Positions 1-12,800 of a DNA stretch of 64,000 nucleotides are shown piece by piece; positions within the stretch are counted from its first letter, which is position 1, and each line of letters opens with the position of its first letter. Made by a program: the position numbers and the translations under genes. The notes under the pieces were generated by a model that was not told where the DNA came from, searched no databases, and saw nothing but the letters and a program-made list of their open reading frames with translations. The stretch lies in the NCBI RefSeq assembly GCF_037975245.1, contig NC_092562.1, forward strand, positions 29,896,054 through 29,960,053, in the 5' to 3' direction. The DNA is from Apostichopus japonicus (Eukaryota > Echinodermata > Holothuroidea > Aspidochirotida > Stichopodidae).

Positions 1-2070
1 TAAATCACGAACATGTGTTACAGGGGTTTTATGGGTAACAACCGGTTGTAGAGGAATATTGGATCCATTTTATACTGAATTTTGCTACCTTCCATAAGAT
101 ACAATCCCCATCCCGGCTCTTAAATTGACAAAAAAAAAATCATTCAGTTTAGTTTGTCAATTTTAAGAATACAGGAACCTTCTTGTCGCTACCAACTCCT
201 GCACACAAATGAAGATTTAACTCTGCTTGCATTGAATATTATCCTCTCACCACCCCAAAGATAGATCTAACAACACGACCAATCTTTATCATGTAAACAT
301 ATCGATGCATTGCATGACTGCAAAGATTTCTTTTGTAGGCCTATATAATTAATATGTGAGCTTACCAAGTGGAAACTCTCACCAAAAGCAAAGTTAGTCC
401 TGAAATCTATCTGAATCTCGCTCCAACCTCTTCCAATATTGACTCATAAACAGCAGCAACCCCCTCCTCCTACCCCACAGTCATGCTCAAGGCCTATAGT
501 ATTAAGCTTGCTTCATGTACTCACCAAGATGCCATGGTCATTGATGTAACGGAAGACTGTCAGAAGACAGGTACATCTTCCTTCAAATGGTTATTGTATT
601 TGGACTAAATAAATCCCAATAATGTGAACCTGCACTGACAAGGAGATGAATAGTAATCACCTAATAATCCTTTCTCTTAGTCCAGTCTTATATTTTCAAA
701 CATATGATGGGTCTAAGAATAACTCACAAAGTAAGCGTTTGGTTAGGTTTAGTGAATAAAGCTTCCATAATAGCGATTAACACTCTGTAATAGATAGAAA
801 CTGATGGGTGGGCTTGATGGTCAATTTGAGATGTTGAACCCTATGTTATATTGGTGGCTTTTTCATGGTCTCAATTTGGTTATTTTATAAATTTAATAAT
901 ATTATAAACTGTAATGAAAGCAACATAAACAACAATATATACTTGAGATCAACAATAGTATATCAATATTCATGTAAAATAGTATTTCTCATACTGCCAT
1001 AAATGAGTTCTTCACAAAATAGAAATGTTAATTACCAGGTTAGACTTTTTGCCTCAACTCCAATCATATGTTTACTGTAAAAATCAAAATTATTATGGGC
1101 ATGGGCTAGGCTATTTGCCTATATGTGTGCAGGCTGTATTATTAATTAACACCATTATTAGTGATAAAATAGTACTTAATATTCAGTACAAATTACACAT
1201 TGTAATGAGCCAGGTCTCCGTGTACATATATTTATCTTCGTGGACTCATTCTACAAGTTTCACTGTGAACATGTTCTTTTTACCTTCTTTAAACAATACA
1301 GGATTGCTCAAGGGGCAAAAGGTAAAAATCAGTGTTGCTTGTGACGTCTTGTTTTGGTACAATTTGATACCTACTCAAAGCTGTTATGTTTAAGCAATGT
1401 CTATGGTGACATATATCTGACCAGTGCAAAAACGACAGAAATATATGCTATAGCGACATTGGAAAGTGGCCAATTTAGTGTGAAAGTCAATAAACCAATT
1501 CTTGTGGTAAACACCTTAGTTGTAATGGCTGACGAGATCAACTCTCAAATGTCAAAAGGTCACCAGTATCCCCCCCCCCCCCCCCAAAAAAAAAGAGAAA
1601 GAAAGAAAGGAAACATGATTTGGTAGAAAGTGCTATAAGGCAAGAGTCATGTACCTGACAACCATCGTAAGTGTAAGAAGTAAAACAGTTCTTTACATAA
1701 TTGTACGTAACTTTCAATTCCCTATATGTAATTATGGTTCATTCCAATATGTCTTTTCAAAAGTTCCAGCTAATGAAGTAGTTTTCACAAGGAAGTAATG
1801 ATATAGCCTTATGACATAAAACTCTAGGGCAGTCGAAGCACGTACTGGGCTACTGTACATCGATAGTCACTGTCCAAACATGAAGTTTTGTATTTGATCT
1901 ATTTCCTAATGTTAATAAAATGGCTAGCAGTGTGCATGGAGGTCCTATATGGCTCTCTATATGAGCTGACACGTATGCACTTCGCTAACAGTTTTTTCGT
2001 CCTTTTGTGCAATATATACTATTTTTCTGATATTCTACTTATGGAGTAATGTTAACACAACGGATAAGTG
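1..2070. other. No gene recognised
   Basis: AT-rich sequence with short open frames that do not resemble known proteins. A poly-C tract running into poly-A and GAAAGAAAG is at 1569-1612. No promoter or CpG-rich stretch was recognised. Confidence 0.5.
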
Positions 2071-2323
2071 ATGGGAAAAACGTATTTCTGTATCATCCTA
2101 AAGAAACTGGTGAGCAGTATTTCGATCTTATATTTCGTGGCCGGTTTCATACATAACCTAATTATGGTCCAGTGCAATACTAGCCTACACAATACTATAA
2201 CGGCTAGGGTGAAATACAGTTCAGGTGTACTAAGGAGCACAAGAGAATCAGTGACGGACTTTTCTATTGATTCACGGTTGATGAACAAATTGAAAGAACC
2301 CTCTACTGTTCAACGTAGTCGAG
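2071..2323 (+). CDS. Weak candidate first coding exon with signal-like hydrophobic stretch
   Basis: An ATG at 2071 opens a frame with basic residues near the start (MGKT, LKK), then a hydrophobic run (SISILYFVAGFIHNLIMV) that could be a signal peptide. It runs to CGA-G followed by a GT donor (GTACAT) at 2324, leaving phase 1, which fits the phase 1 start of the 9483 exon. Against it: the donor is weak, the minus strand is open over the same bases, the following intron would be 7 kb, and a dead LINE begins only about 70 bases downstream, so this could be part of that element or chance. No promoter signal was recognised upstream. Confidence 0.2.
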
Positions 2324-2389
2324 GTACATAGGAAGGCTAACAGATACGAGTGAACAAAACTTAGCCTCCTTTTTCAGTTTTCCCCATGG

Positions 2390-5064
2390 ATTGTCATCTA
2401 ACATCAATAGTCTGCGAGGAAACTTCATTCGCCTAGAACAAACTTTTACAAATATGGAAAATCAGAGTTTTATATCTTTGCAAGAAACTAAGATTCAAAG
2501 ATATGAAACAGAATGGTAAAATGAGAACCCGCAGCACCTAGTGCCCGATGAAGCCCTACAACTGGAAGATTATTACTTGTTTCGTCATGACCGTCAATTT
2601 TCAGCAAATGATAGGGGTCCTATAACATTCATAGCTAAGGACTGGTCGCCAATTCCTCCGAAAGTGTGTTCCACCCTTTCCTTGCCAGATATCGAGCTGC
2701 TTGACGTTAAAATACAGCCTCGCTTCTTGTCAAGTGTTTTTACAAATGTTACCATAGTAAACGTGTATACCAGACCGTCATCGAACTTTACCCTAGCTGA
2801 CAGAGAACTGCGTAACGTACTTCTAAAAATTCAAAAGGATAATCCAAGGTCCAAATCATTGTAGGAGACATCAACAGAGATACCATTCCGTTTCTAGAGA
2901 CAATGGGATATCGAATTATGTGGATTTTGTTACATATCCGCAAGCAAATTCCAAACTCGATGCTATGTTTGCGATATGCGAATATTACAAAGTTAAACCA
3001 GGGCCACCCATTTCAAGCTCCGACCATACCACTGTTCATATATTTTACTCATTTGTACTGAAAAGCAAAAGGAAAGTCAAACCAAGGAAGAAGAAATTGA
3101 AAGCTGATTTATCAAAGGACAAAATTAATATTTTACGATACCACTGATTGGAACGCTTTTAGAGAAAGCTCCAATAATAAAGACGAACTTACTGAAGTGG
3201 TATCATGTAATATTAACTTTGTGAGCGACGTGTGTGTTCCAAAGAAGGGAACCCCATTATCATCCCCAGAAAATGGAATCCAGCTGATGCTGATATCAAA
3301 CGATTGAAGAAGGAAAAGCGACATGCGATAGAGGTAAATGACCGAGTACTTAGGAATAGAATACAGAGAGATATTAACAGACGCGTACATCAGAATAGAA
3401 CCACTGTTTTTCAGGAAGTAACTGCTGACTCTAAATCCTTGTGGGACCTACTTAGAACCGTACGATCGCCGGACAATGATGAAAAACAAATTGTAAGCAG
3501 AGAAATGGCAAATGAACTAAATGTTTATTTCGGACGTTTCAATGATTCCATATGCTTAGATGTACCCTTGTTTTTGCCTGAACGTACGAATAATGAAAAC
3601 TTTAAATTTGAAGAAAAGAATGTTACAAAATGCCATAAGTCTCTAAATAATGGTATAGCTGGTGGCTCTGACAATACAGCTTGGTGGGTATATAAATGAT
3701 GTGCGGATGAACTATCTGGAATTTTTACAACTATTTTCAATGAATGTACAGCACAATGTGAGATACCGGCTATGTGGGAAAATGCCACAACAGCCCCTAT
3801 ACCCAAACTGTCAACCCCACGATCGGTAAATGCTTTTAGACCAATTGATGTTGCCTGTATAAGTTTTAATTATATGCAGAAATTGATAGTGCCTCAAATA
3901 TCCCAAGCTATTGATCAATATGGAGATAGCAATCAATTTGTTTAAAGGAAGGGGGTTGTCATGTACCGATGCTGATTTACCACTTATTAACAATATTGTC
4001 ACAGGATTAAATAACAAAGATACTACTATATCTAAGGTCTTATTTCTTGATTTTTTCCAGTGCTTTTAACACGGTTCTTCCAAATCGTTTAATCCAGGAC
4101 ATGCAATGTTTCGTTGAACAGCCATGGTTTTTACATTGGATATAAAATTTTGTAAATGGCTGGTCTAGACAAATAATATATTCTAAAGGTCTGACTAAAA
4201 AGTAGAAAACATATGTTGGTGTCCCTCAAGGCGGTCCTTTGTCTTCTCTACTGTTCACAATTTATACTGATGAAATACGATCTACTTCTAAATGCACTGT
4301 GGTGAAATATGCTATGGTGTACAATGTATCAAAGCGAACGCATCAGGCTGACCAAGCAAGTTATAAAACTGCTGTATCAAATATTGTAGATCTGTGTGAT
4401 GGGAAGAATCTTAGACTCAATCCAAAGAAATCTAAGGAAATGGTTTCTGATCATATACTTATTAAACATGAAGGTCTCGTATCATGTAAGTTAACTAAAA
4501 TCTCAATTAAAGATGTGGAAGTTGTGGAAGTCGAACGCACTCATATCAATATTGATGATAAACTGAGTTTCACTGGCCATATAAGCAGAATACTGAAACG
4601 GGTGTTTTTCATAGTCTCAACTCTATCGTATATAGTTCCATATTTTCATGTTGAAGTAAGGGAAATAGTTTTTACTGCCAATATCTTACCACACCTAATA
4701 TATGCTGTTTCTACTTGGTATCACTTTTAACTAATAAAAGATAATAAGACAATTATTACTTTTATAAAGTATTGTTCTAGAATTTGTAATATAGATTTTA
4801 ACTTTCTTATGAGTACTGTACACAATGCTGCTAAATTCGATTTCATGAGAAGTGTAAATTCCATACAGAGAAATGACAGACATTCTTTGCATACCGACTT
4901 AACTCTCTACTTCGAGAAACTACTAGGTATAATTTGAGAAACAAAGCAATAACACCAAAATTCAGAATTAAATTGTATAGAAATAGTTTTATTTATCATG
5001 CTGCTACTTTTTTACAAAATTGTAATCTGGATAATTTATTGTAGACAGCTGCACTTGTACGTTT

Positions 5065-5106
<42 letters not shown>
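2390..5106 (+). mobile_element. Dead non-LTR retrotransposon (LINE) with endonuclease and RT remains
   Basis: Broken frames give a LINE pol. NINSLRGNFIRLEQTF and ISLQETK near 2400-2500 begin an APE-type endonuclease; GDIN near 2867 and SSDHTTVHIF near 3018 are its later motifs. From 3232 come the linker and RT: WNPADADIKRLKKEKR, FRPIDVACISFNY near 3838, FLDF near 4043, GVPQGGPLSSLLFTIYTDEI near 4214. The catalytic YADD position reads YAMV, so the enzyme is dead, and there are several frameshifts and stops. Thumb-like sequence continues to about 5000, and a TA tract at 5067-5106 may be the tail. Clade uncertain (Jockey/CR1-like group). Confidence 0.8.
5067..5106. repeat. (TA)n microsatellite
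   Basis: About 20 TA units at the 3' end of the LINE remains. Confidence 0.95.
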
Positions 5107-5111
<5 letters not shown>

Positions 5112-8100
5112 TTTCTTTTTCTTTTTTGTACACTTACATTTTAAAATAATATTTTCTTATGACGTACTCACATTTGATGTCCTATTTATGAATATTTATA
5201 TTTATACTGGAAATTAATTAATGAGAAAATGAAATTCACAATTTGACCTCTGGTGACTCCACATGACCTTTGACCTTTTAAAAACAATAGGTTTCTTCTA
5301 CCCAATGTGGTACACATATTCACGTAATATGAGATTGGTCCAAGCTTCCCTTCTTGAGATATAATGTTTACAAGCAAGGCGTCACACACCCGCATGCGCA
5401 CACACGCACACTCATCCGCCAGAATGACTGCATAGGTTACAATTGTCATCGAAATAAAAAACAAGCAAGGAAAGGAACCAACTTGAAGATAAAAAAGTAT
5501 CAATTGTTTTTAATAACCATGCCTATGGGCTCATGTCAGTGATCAAACAGCTCTTGCCCATGCATACATTGGCTCAGACATAGACTCGTGTTGTTTGTCT
5601 CCTCTGTAGTGAGAAGAGTCCTAGGTTAGGCAAGGCATGGTTAGGCTAGGCAAAAAAAAAAAAACCTTTGTACACTAAACACTGGCCTTAGTACTCTTAT
5701 GTTTCATATAATCATTCTTCAATCAAAATAACTGACTTTAGGCCCTGTTTATGCTTAACAGCATTGGTATATCATTTCAATATCGGTCATTATCATCATT
5801 AAACCTAGGCTGTGTAGTACAACATACAATACGTTCAATATGCAGTAACTTGAACTCTGTACATTAGGCTACCAGGTTAGCAAAACCAAATTGGAGCAAG
5901 AAATGTGTGACACTTGAAAACACATTTTTTTTGCAAAAATTACAATATTTTGCTCAAAAATGAAGTAGTTTTACATTTTAAGTTGACAAAATCATTTGTT
6001 TTGGGCAAAACAAGTTTTAAGAGGGAAGATTCCCAAAATGATTAAAGTACTAAGGACACCTAGCCAATTTGTGCCATATTCAGTAATGTTGGTGTGTGAT
6101 ATAATTGCATTCCAAATCTGTTGAAATGTTTTGTCTGAAAAGCTCTCTTTGTTTCCAAGATGTACACATTAGAAGTTTTGATAAATCTGGGGAGACTCAT
6201 TAAATATGTGCAAACTATGACGTGGAGTGTTTCGCTCCTCAAAATGTCTTATTTTGGCCCGATATGTTATACCCTAGTTACTAGCCCACATATATCATTT
6301 GAATAATGTGATGTTTCTCAGAAGACAATACAAATATTTAAAAAATTGGCCTAGGCCACAAACCTGTGTTCAGTGTCCTTGAAACGAAGGTTGTGAATAC
6401 AAAGGGGATCATGATAGAAAATTAGACAGTCACTCCCAGTACATCATCAATGTGAATAATTAGCTAATCACGAATAAAAATAGAATTAGGAAAAGACTTG
6501 TAAAATGGTCAATGTGGGATGGATTTTGATGAGAGTTGCAGCTATTTTCATGCTTTCTAAAAAGAGTGATTAGGAAATTGTTTCCATCTATGGTGTTCTT
6601 AGACCTTTAAGTATGAGCTATCGTCCTCTGTGAATCTAACATTTTGAACTCCTTGAAATATGAAACTATAAGGTATGAAACTATCGCGATTTAGGTCTGA
6701 AGTTTTGATTTCCTAAATAGACTTAATGAATTTAGATGTAGTAAGCAAATATCCTGCATAATTACTTATAGGTAAACAGTGTGGCGTTTAAATCATGATG
6801 AATTACCTGAAACTAGTGCATTCAGTTAAATTGTAATTTTGCCAACTTTTGACAATTGCTTAAACTATTTAGTTAATAATAGTTATCCTCATTGGATAAT
6901 TTCCAATGCTGAATGTCAACATATTTTTTAGTATTATAGATTTGAAGATTTGTTAAGGATGAACAGTAGTTGAAATATTATAAAGGTATTATGTAAAGCT
7001 CTAATTTATGTTAACGGATTCCAAAACGAAAAGTTTGTTCTATAAACTATCATTTATACTAGTTACATAAATTAATTTCAAAATTGTTACGTGTAGGACA
7101 CAGCTTGACATATGGGACATATTGTTTTTTAACCAACAATTTTCTTGCGCATTATCTTTCTGAATCTTTCCTATTTATCACTCCTGACCAATTGTAACTG
7201 AACTATCATTGTATAGATAATACAGAATCACATGCAATTGGATAATAATCTCTGAATAGTTAGCCCATGAATTGGGTTGTATGGTGGCAGAGTGATAGGA
7301 ACTATGTGGTGAGCAGTTCTTCACAATAAAGCTGACAAGCTGTGGGCTGGTGTGTACATTACTTTTCAAGGCAAATTTCTTTATGGGAAAAATGCCCCAT
7401 ACAACACATGTCCCATACCTAACACTTCCTCATATTTTACGATATTACATGACGACTAAGTTATATTTGTTGTTAAGATAGTGTTTATGATAGATATTGT
7501 ATATTCTTAATAGGAGAAACAATTACATTGACATTTCCCAACCATCACAATGAAAATAGATAACACTTGCCCTGCACCAAAGCAGTTAAGTTTCAAAATG
7601 TTGAAAGGGCACTAAGGGCAAACATACATAAATGACAGAACACAGGGATGATTAATAAAATCACTACTAGTTAAGCCATTCATCTAGATCTGTTTACTTC
7701 CCACAGGTTGTGAATAGCTGATTCCTGGCGGACATATCTTTTACTGTCGGAATTTTTGAGCTGTGATTCAAATACACTTTGATAATGATCAGTATGATAA
7801 TTATGGTAATTATAAGGGCGGTCTACGACTGATTGATTAAAGGGGCCTGGCATTTAAATTGTTACCATTGGTAAATTACAGATGATATTTAAGGCCATTA
7901 CTGCAAGTGCTTGAAGTTCTGATAGCAAATTGGAACCTTGATTGGAACATAATATTAAAAGTATGTTTACAACAGAGGTCCATCTGTAAACAATTACAAC
8001 ACAAAAGAATGATGGACTGTACTATAACACTTTATTTAGCCTTATTTCGTAGCTGGAGTCTTGATCCTACATGCTAAGGAAGTACTTACCTTAATCTTTA

Positions 8101-8480
8101 ACCATCATGAATGTACAACATTCTGGCATGCTGAAAATTTATTCCAAAGGCAGACAACAAACTTAGCATAATTTCACATGGGAACAGTGTGGTGGCACCA
8201 GTTCTATAGGCAATTCATAACTGTTGTGGTATACCTACAACTAGTTGTCAGCAAAAGTTTAATATGTGTCAGAAAGGTTCAATATTTCTAAATTACTCTA
8301 CTCCCCCCCCCCCCCCTTTTTTTACCTATACTGTGCTTGTGGAGTTTTTCAAGTTGTAGCATTGTTTGATATTACTTTACAACGCTGATGTTATCAAAAC
8401 TATGCAATGTAAATAGGTGTTGAACGTGTAAAGTCCATCAAGTGGCTGCAAGATTTGTTAAGATTAACCTTATGACATAC
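5107..8480. other. No gene recognised; AT-rich spacer
   Basis: Only short open frames without recognisable motifs. Short poly-A (5651-5662) and C12T7 (8305-8323) tracts are present. Confidence 0.5.
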
Positions 8481-8646
8481 TGTATCATCGAGCGAGGTTC
8501 CTCGATTTAAGTTCTTGGTAGGGACATGGTCGTGGATTTGCAAGTTAAAACTCAGAACAAAATAACGAACATGCAGACAGGAAATAGTAATCTCAACTGT
8601 ATTAGAACACAGGCGAGGGATAGCTGGCCATGGCTCCCTCGTAACA
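8481..8646 (-). repeat. Possible LTR of the Gypsy-like relic
   Basis: On the minus strand this segment begins TGTTACGAGGGAGCC and ends GATGATACA, i.e. TG...CA ends typical of LTRs, and lies downstream of the integrase relic in that orientation. No second copy was seen in the window, and no clear target duplication. Confidence 0.3.
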
Positions 8647-8946
8647 CAAAGTGAAGGAATTTACAAACAGTTCTAGGATACTCTACTGAACAACTTCTTT
8701 ACATAACAAAAAGAAATATATTCAGCTGTACCTGAGAATACCTCTTAGATTTCATGCAAAGAAATGTCCTCATTTCTTTGAAGGGAATAACATTACTTGA
8801 ACTAGACGTCAGACTTATTGAGGGAAAATGAGATACTTGTCAGTGAGTTAGGCCTCACATTTAATATAGCCTAATATATATGGTAATCATGCAAATGACC
8901 CTGAAACCTACTTTGGCGTCAATATCAACAGACCTTGAAACAGGGT

Positions 8947-9230
8947 CTATGCTATACCATACGAGGGAGGAAACAAATCATTCACATTCCAAACTGGCTG
9001 TTGAGCATTTGTAATATGGAGGAGTGATCCTAGAGCTGTTTCGTTACAAGAAATGGCCAAGTCTCGGAACTTTTCTTTATCATGTACCTCAGAGTGATAT
9101 GGCTTCAGTCTGTTATAGTGTACAATACGAATAGGTTTTCTAGGGTTTTTGATATCTGTTAATTGGTACACAACTGGCGGACCAATACTATCATTTTCCA
9201 AGGCTTTTCTTACCATGAACGTTATAAAGA
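8947..9230 (-). mobile_element. Ty3/Gypsy integrase C-terminal relic
   Basis: The minus strand encodes GPPVVYQLTDIKNPRKPIRI followed by VHYNRLKPYHSEVHDKEKF. VVYQL.D......R.VHYNRLKPY is the well-known end of Ty3/Gypsy integrases. No protease, RT or RNase H is seen nearby, so this is only a fragment. It lies just upstream of the first supported receptor exon. Confidence 0.65.
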
Positions 9231-9482
9231 TATCAGAGGATAAGGCCTACTCCACTAAAGAACTGATTTACATGACAATAGAAATATTTACAGCCGCACT
9301 TAAAAATTCCTTTTACAATACCACAGTACCTTGAAATTTAAGTTTTGATTCTTTGCTTAAAGTGGAACCAGTATATATTTCTTTTCGAATATGCAATCTA
9401 TCTGCCGCACTTCAGGATCTCAGGACTGCACACTTTGTCAAAAAATTATCACATTTATTTCATTTTCAATTCCTGTTACCAG

Positions 9483-9824
9483 GTCAGTGTGATCCTTCCT
9501 ATGTTGCTGTGGTAAAGAGTCCCGTAGCAACCACAACGAATCCAACTATCATTGAAGTATACAGAGGTGATTCCCAAACTACCAGCATATCATTTGATAA
9601 AGCAGTGCTTTTTAATCCAGGTGGGGCAGAAAATCAACGTTATATATTTACTAACAACAGTCCTAGAGTACCAGATGAAGCAATGACAAACATCAGCAGT
9701 GAACCTGCTACTCTTACCCTACCTACTACTATGGAGACAGCTGCAAGGACTGGTATCTACACCATTACTGTAACAGAAGGTGAAAGCTCAGTGGAATGGA
9801 GGGTCTTAGTGACCAATGAAGCAG
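9483..9824 (+). CDS. Exon: Ig-like domain resembling the Ig2 region of Tie receptors
   Basis: The exon follows a pyrimidine-rich AG and ends at GCAG|GTATGT, phase 1 at both sides. The product starts [10 protein letters not shown] and includes [34 protein letters not shown] and [20 protein letters not shown]. The pattern of a GD..ISF strand, a VPDE turn and a final beta strand leading toward EGF modules is like the second Ig domain of Tie2. The usual Ig cysteine pair is absent. NIS and NNS are possible N-glycosylation sites. This is the first securely supported exon. Confidence 0.8.
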
Positions 9825-12800
9825 GTATGTGAGCGTATGCAAAATGAAATAAATTACCAGCAGGGATGGGACCATAGAGTAGCCAGTAAATTGCACCTAT
9901 TACTTGCTATATAAACAGTGGACATACACAGAATAAGTCTATAAGACAAATCACCTATCTTTAGATAAACAATCATTCTAAAGTAACGTTCAATTGTCGT
10001 GTACAGGAAATAGAATAACATATTTTGCACACATACTATAAGCCTTAATTGTAGAATATTTCAAACAGATTTCATGGAAATTATACATTGTGCATTAGAA
10101 TAGAAAGGACTATTTCAATACAGCTGCTAGGGCATAAAGAATCTCCCAACTGATTGAACACCAAAAATTGTCATCAGATTTGATTATGTCATGAAAAATA
10201 TGATTGCTCTACAAGGTATATTTTTTTTAGATCTGCCCCATCCCCTTGCCCTGGGTTCACATTTACACTGCCTTGGCTAGGAGCACAGACAGGAAGTCCT
10301 CATATTGTACATCACACTTTCTAGAAAGATTACTAACAATTCTATTTACTAGCTTAAACATAGTGCATCATGAAAATATACTTTTCCAACTTTGTCCGAG
10401 GAGAGAAATTACCCTTTGACCTCCACAGTAACTCTCTATAACATAAATCTTATACCTGTCTGTGCATCTAAGATCTATCCACACACATCTCTACTAAGAA
10501 CGCTTGATTATAATGTAATTGGTGATATCACAGTGTTGTTTCTCAGTAACTATGCCTCTGTTTTCTTAGGGGAGACTGTAAACAAGAGGACAGACTTAGC
10601 TTCCTGGACCTTGTTGGTCCTTACCAGAAGTAATTAAGTTGTATAATTTATCTAAAGTTACAAGTCAGTAGCTCAGTAGAAGTAGTACTGTTTTAGTCAA
10701 TTTAGAAAAATGTACTTGGTTACATTATACAAGTTTGCAGTTTTTAGAGTTACTTATATTAGTGGTAATTAATAGTGTACAATTACTTGCTGATCAGCAA
10801 GCAAACCTGAATTCATCATGATGTGACCAACTTAAAGTATATATATCTTTGCATCTCTCATGTGTCTCTGTCCCTGTGTCTCTGTTTGCTCACACACCAT
10901 TGTGACAAATTGGTGGAGGAGCGCTGTGACACTATGTTCATTATTAAAAAGCAGGGATATGTTATTTTCCCCGACACATGTATGCCACTCTTGTATACAG
11001 GTGTGGAAGGGGGAGAAGGGATGGGTTATGCTTGCTCAATGATGACAATATAAATGGCAATGTTTGTACGTGATAACTAGGAATTGCTCAATTAAATGAC
11101 AACTGCACAGGGAGAGTTGCTTGCAAGCAGGGCGCACATTAAGAATGTATCACTCATGTGTTCTGTGCCAATCCTTGGATTAATTAGTCAAATTTACATT
11201 ATAAATCCTGAAAAAGTTGATGCACACATTAATATCGCTCTTTTTCTGGTAACTTTAGGAGACGGTTTACTTTAATTTATAAGATATTTCCTAAATGGGA
11301 GTGACTGTTTATGATCTTTATAGTCAGTTTTGACGTAATGGCAAAATACAGAGCTTTATCAATTCCTTCGACGCCTGATGTCATCACACAAGCAGGCTCA
11401 ACCTCTTTCCTTCACAGTTCACAATTCCCATTTATTATTACACATTTGTCCAATTTGGGCTGTCACATCCATTGTGACCAGTGCCATGTAGCATCGATGA
11501 AAGATATAAACCTTGAGTCTTACCCCGTTCTTGGGCATGAGGGTGTTTGATCACTAATCGTATTGGAATGCATACATGCATACTTACATTGTCTTAATTC
11601 AAACCTCTGCAACCATGACGATGTCTGTGTGTATATTGTTGTGTCTGTGTGCCTCAAACCTTGCTTGAAACATTGTATAAATAACAAAAACGGATGCTTG
11701 AAGGATATCAAACTCTATATGTTTACCCCATATTGATTTCAACAAGACTGCAGTTTATAATGGAGTTCAATGGTCATGTGAGAGCAGCAAAAGCTAAATC
11801 TGAAAATCAAGAATGGAAATGTGGATTTATTTCATATTTAGTATGTAAATATCACATGTTATAGAGATGAACCCTATTGGTTTCATTTAGAGGTCAAAGA
11901 TCATGATAGGTCACAGTGTAAAATCTTTGTAAACAAAATATCTCTCTTTTAAAGGGAAACTGGGATGTTTATAATATAGAATATATCACCAATATTGAAC
12001 CCTTGTGGTTCATTATTTTTATGTCAAAGGTCATCAGAAATAAAAGTCTACAAACACGATATCTTAAGAAAGGAAACTTGAATGTATCCCTTTGTATGAA
12101 AATTTGAGTACCAAAGCCTTTACCTTTTTTGTTTCATACATTCCATGTAGGTCATATTTCTCAAGAATGAAATGGAACATCTGTGTAAGCATATCTGAAG
12201 AAAGGAAGTTTTTGATATCATATCTTAAAAAGTGCAGCTTATTATGTCACTGAAACCTAAATGCATGGTGTGTATTTTTAATTAGTAGTTTAGATGTTGA
12301 CCTTTGAGTTTCTAATGTCATAAGTCACAGAGGCACTGCAGCCCTATTCAGGCATACACCCACCAAGTGTCAAGTCCATCGAACTTACCGTTGAGAGGAG
12401 CTTGTAAATGTTGTTTTATAATCCACATACACACACAATGGTCAACATAACTGCATAGATTATTTGCCTGATACAAGAACTTGAAGCAAACATTTTGGCA
12501 ATTTGAAAGCAGATTTACCAACAAACATGGCAAAGAGGACAGCAAAATAATATTTAAAACGATTATGTAACTATTTATCACTACCTAACTGTTTAAATTT
12601 CTTCTCAGCAACTACTAAAGCTTTGGAGTATTCCATTGGTGCATCAATGGGAGATAAGGTGACTGTCCTGATTGAGTCAAGCGTAGCTAAGAGAAAACTT
12701 CGTTGGAGGAGAGATGGTGTGTGGGATCCAGATGGGTCAACAGGCAGCCGCTGTTGGGAAGAGACATCTTGTGGTGATGCTAGTGCTTCGAACTCTGTTG

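Noticed and set aside
1025-1626. Two overlapping open frames
   Set aside because: No recognisable domains, Asn/Ile-rich composition typical of AT-rich spacer, and a poly-Pro run that only reflects the C tract.
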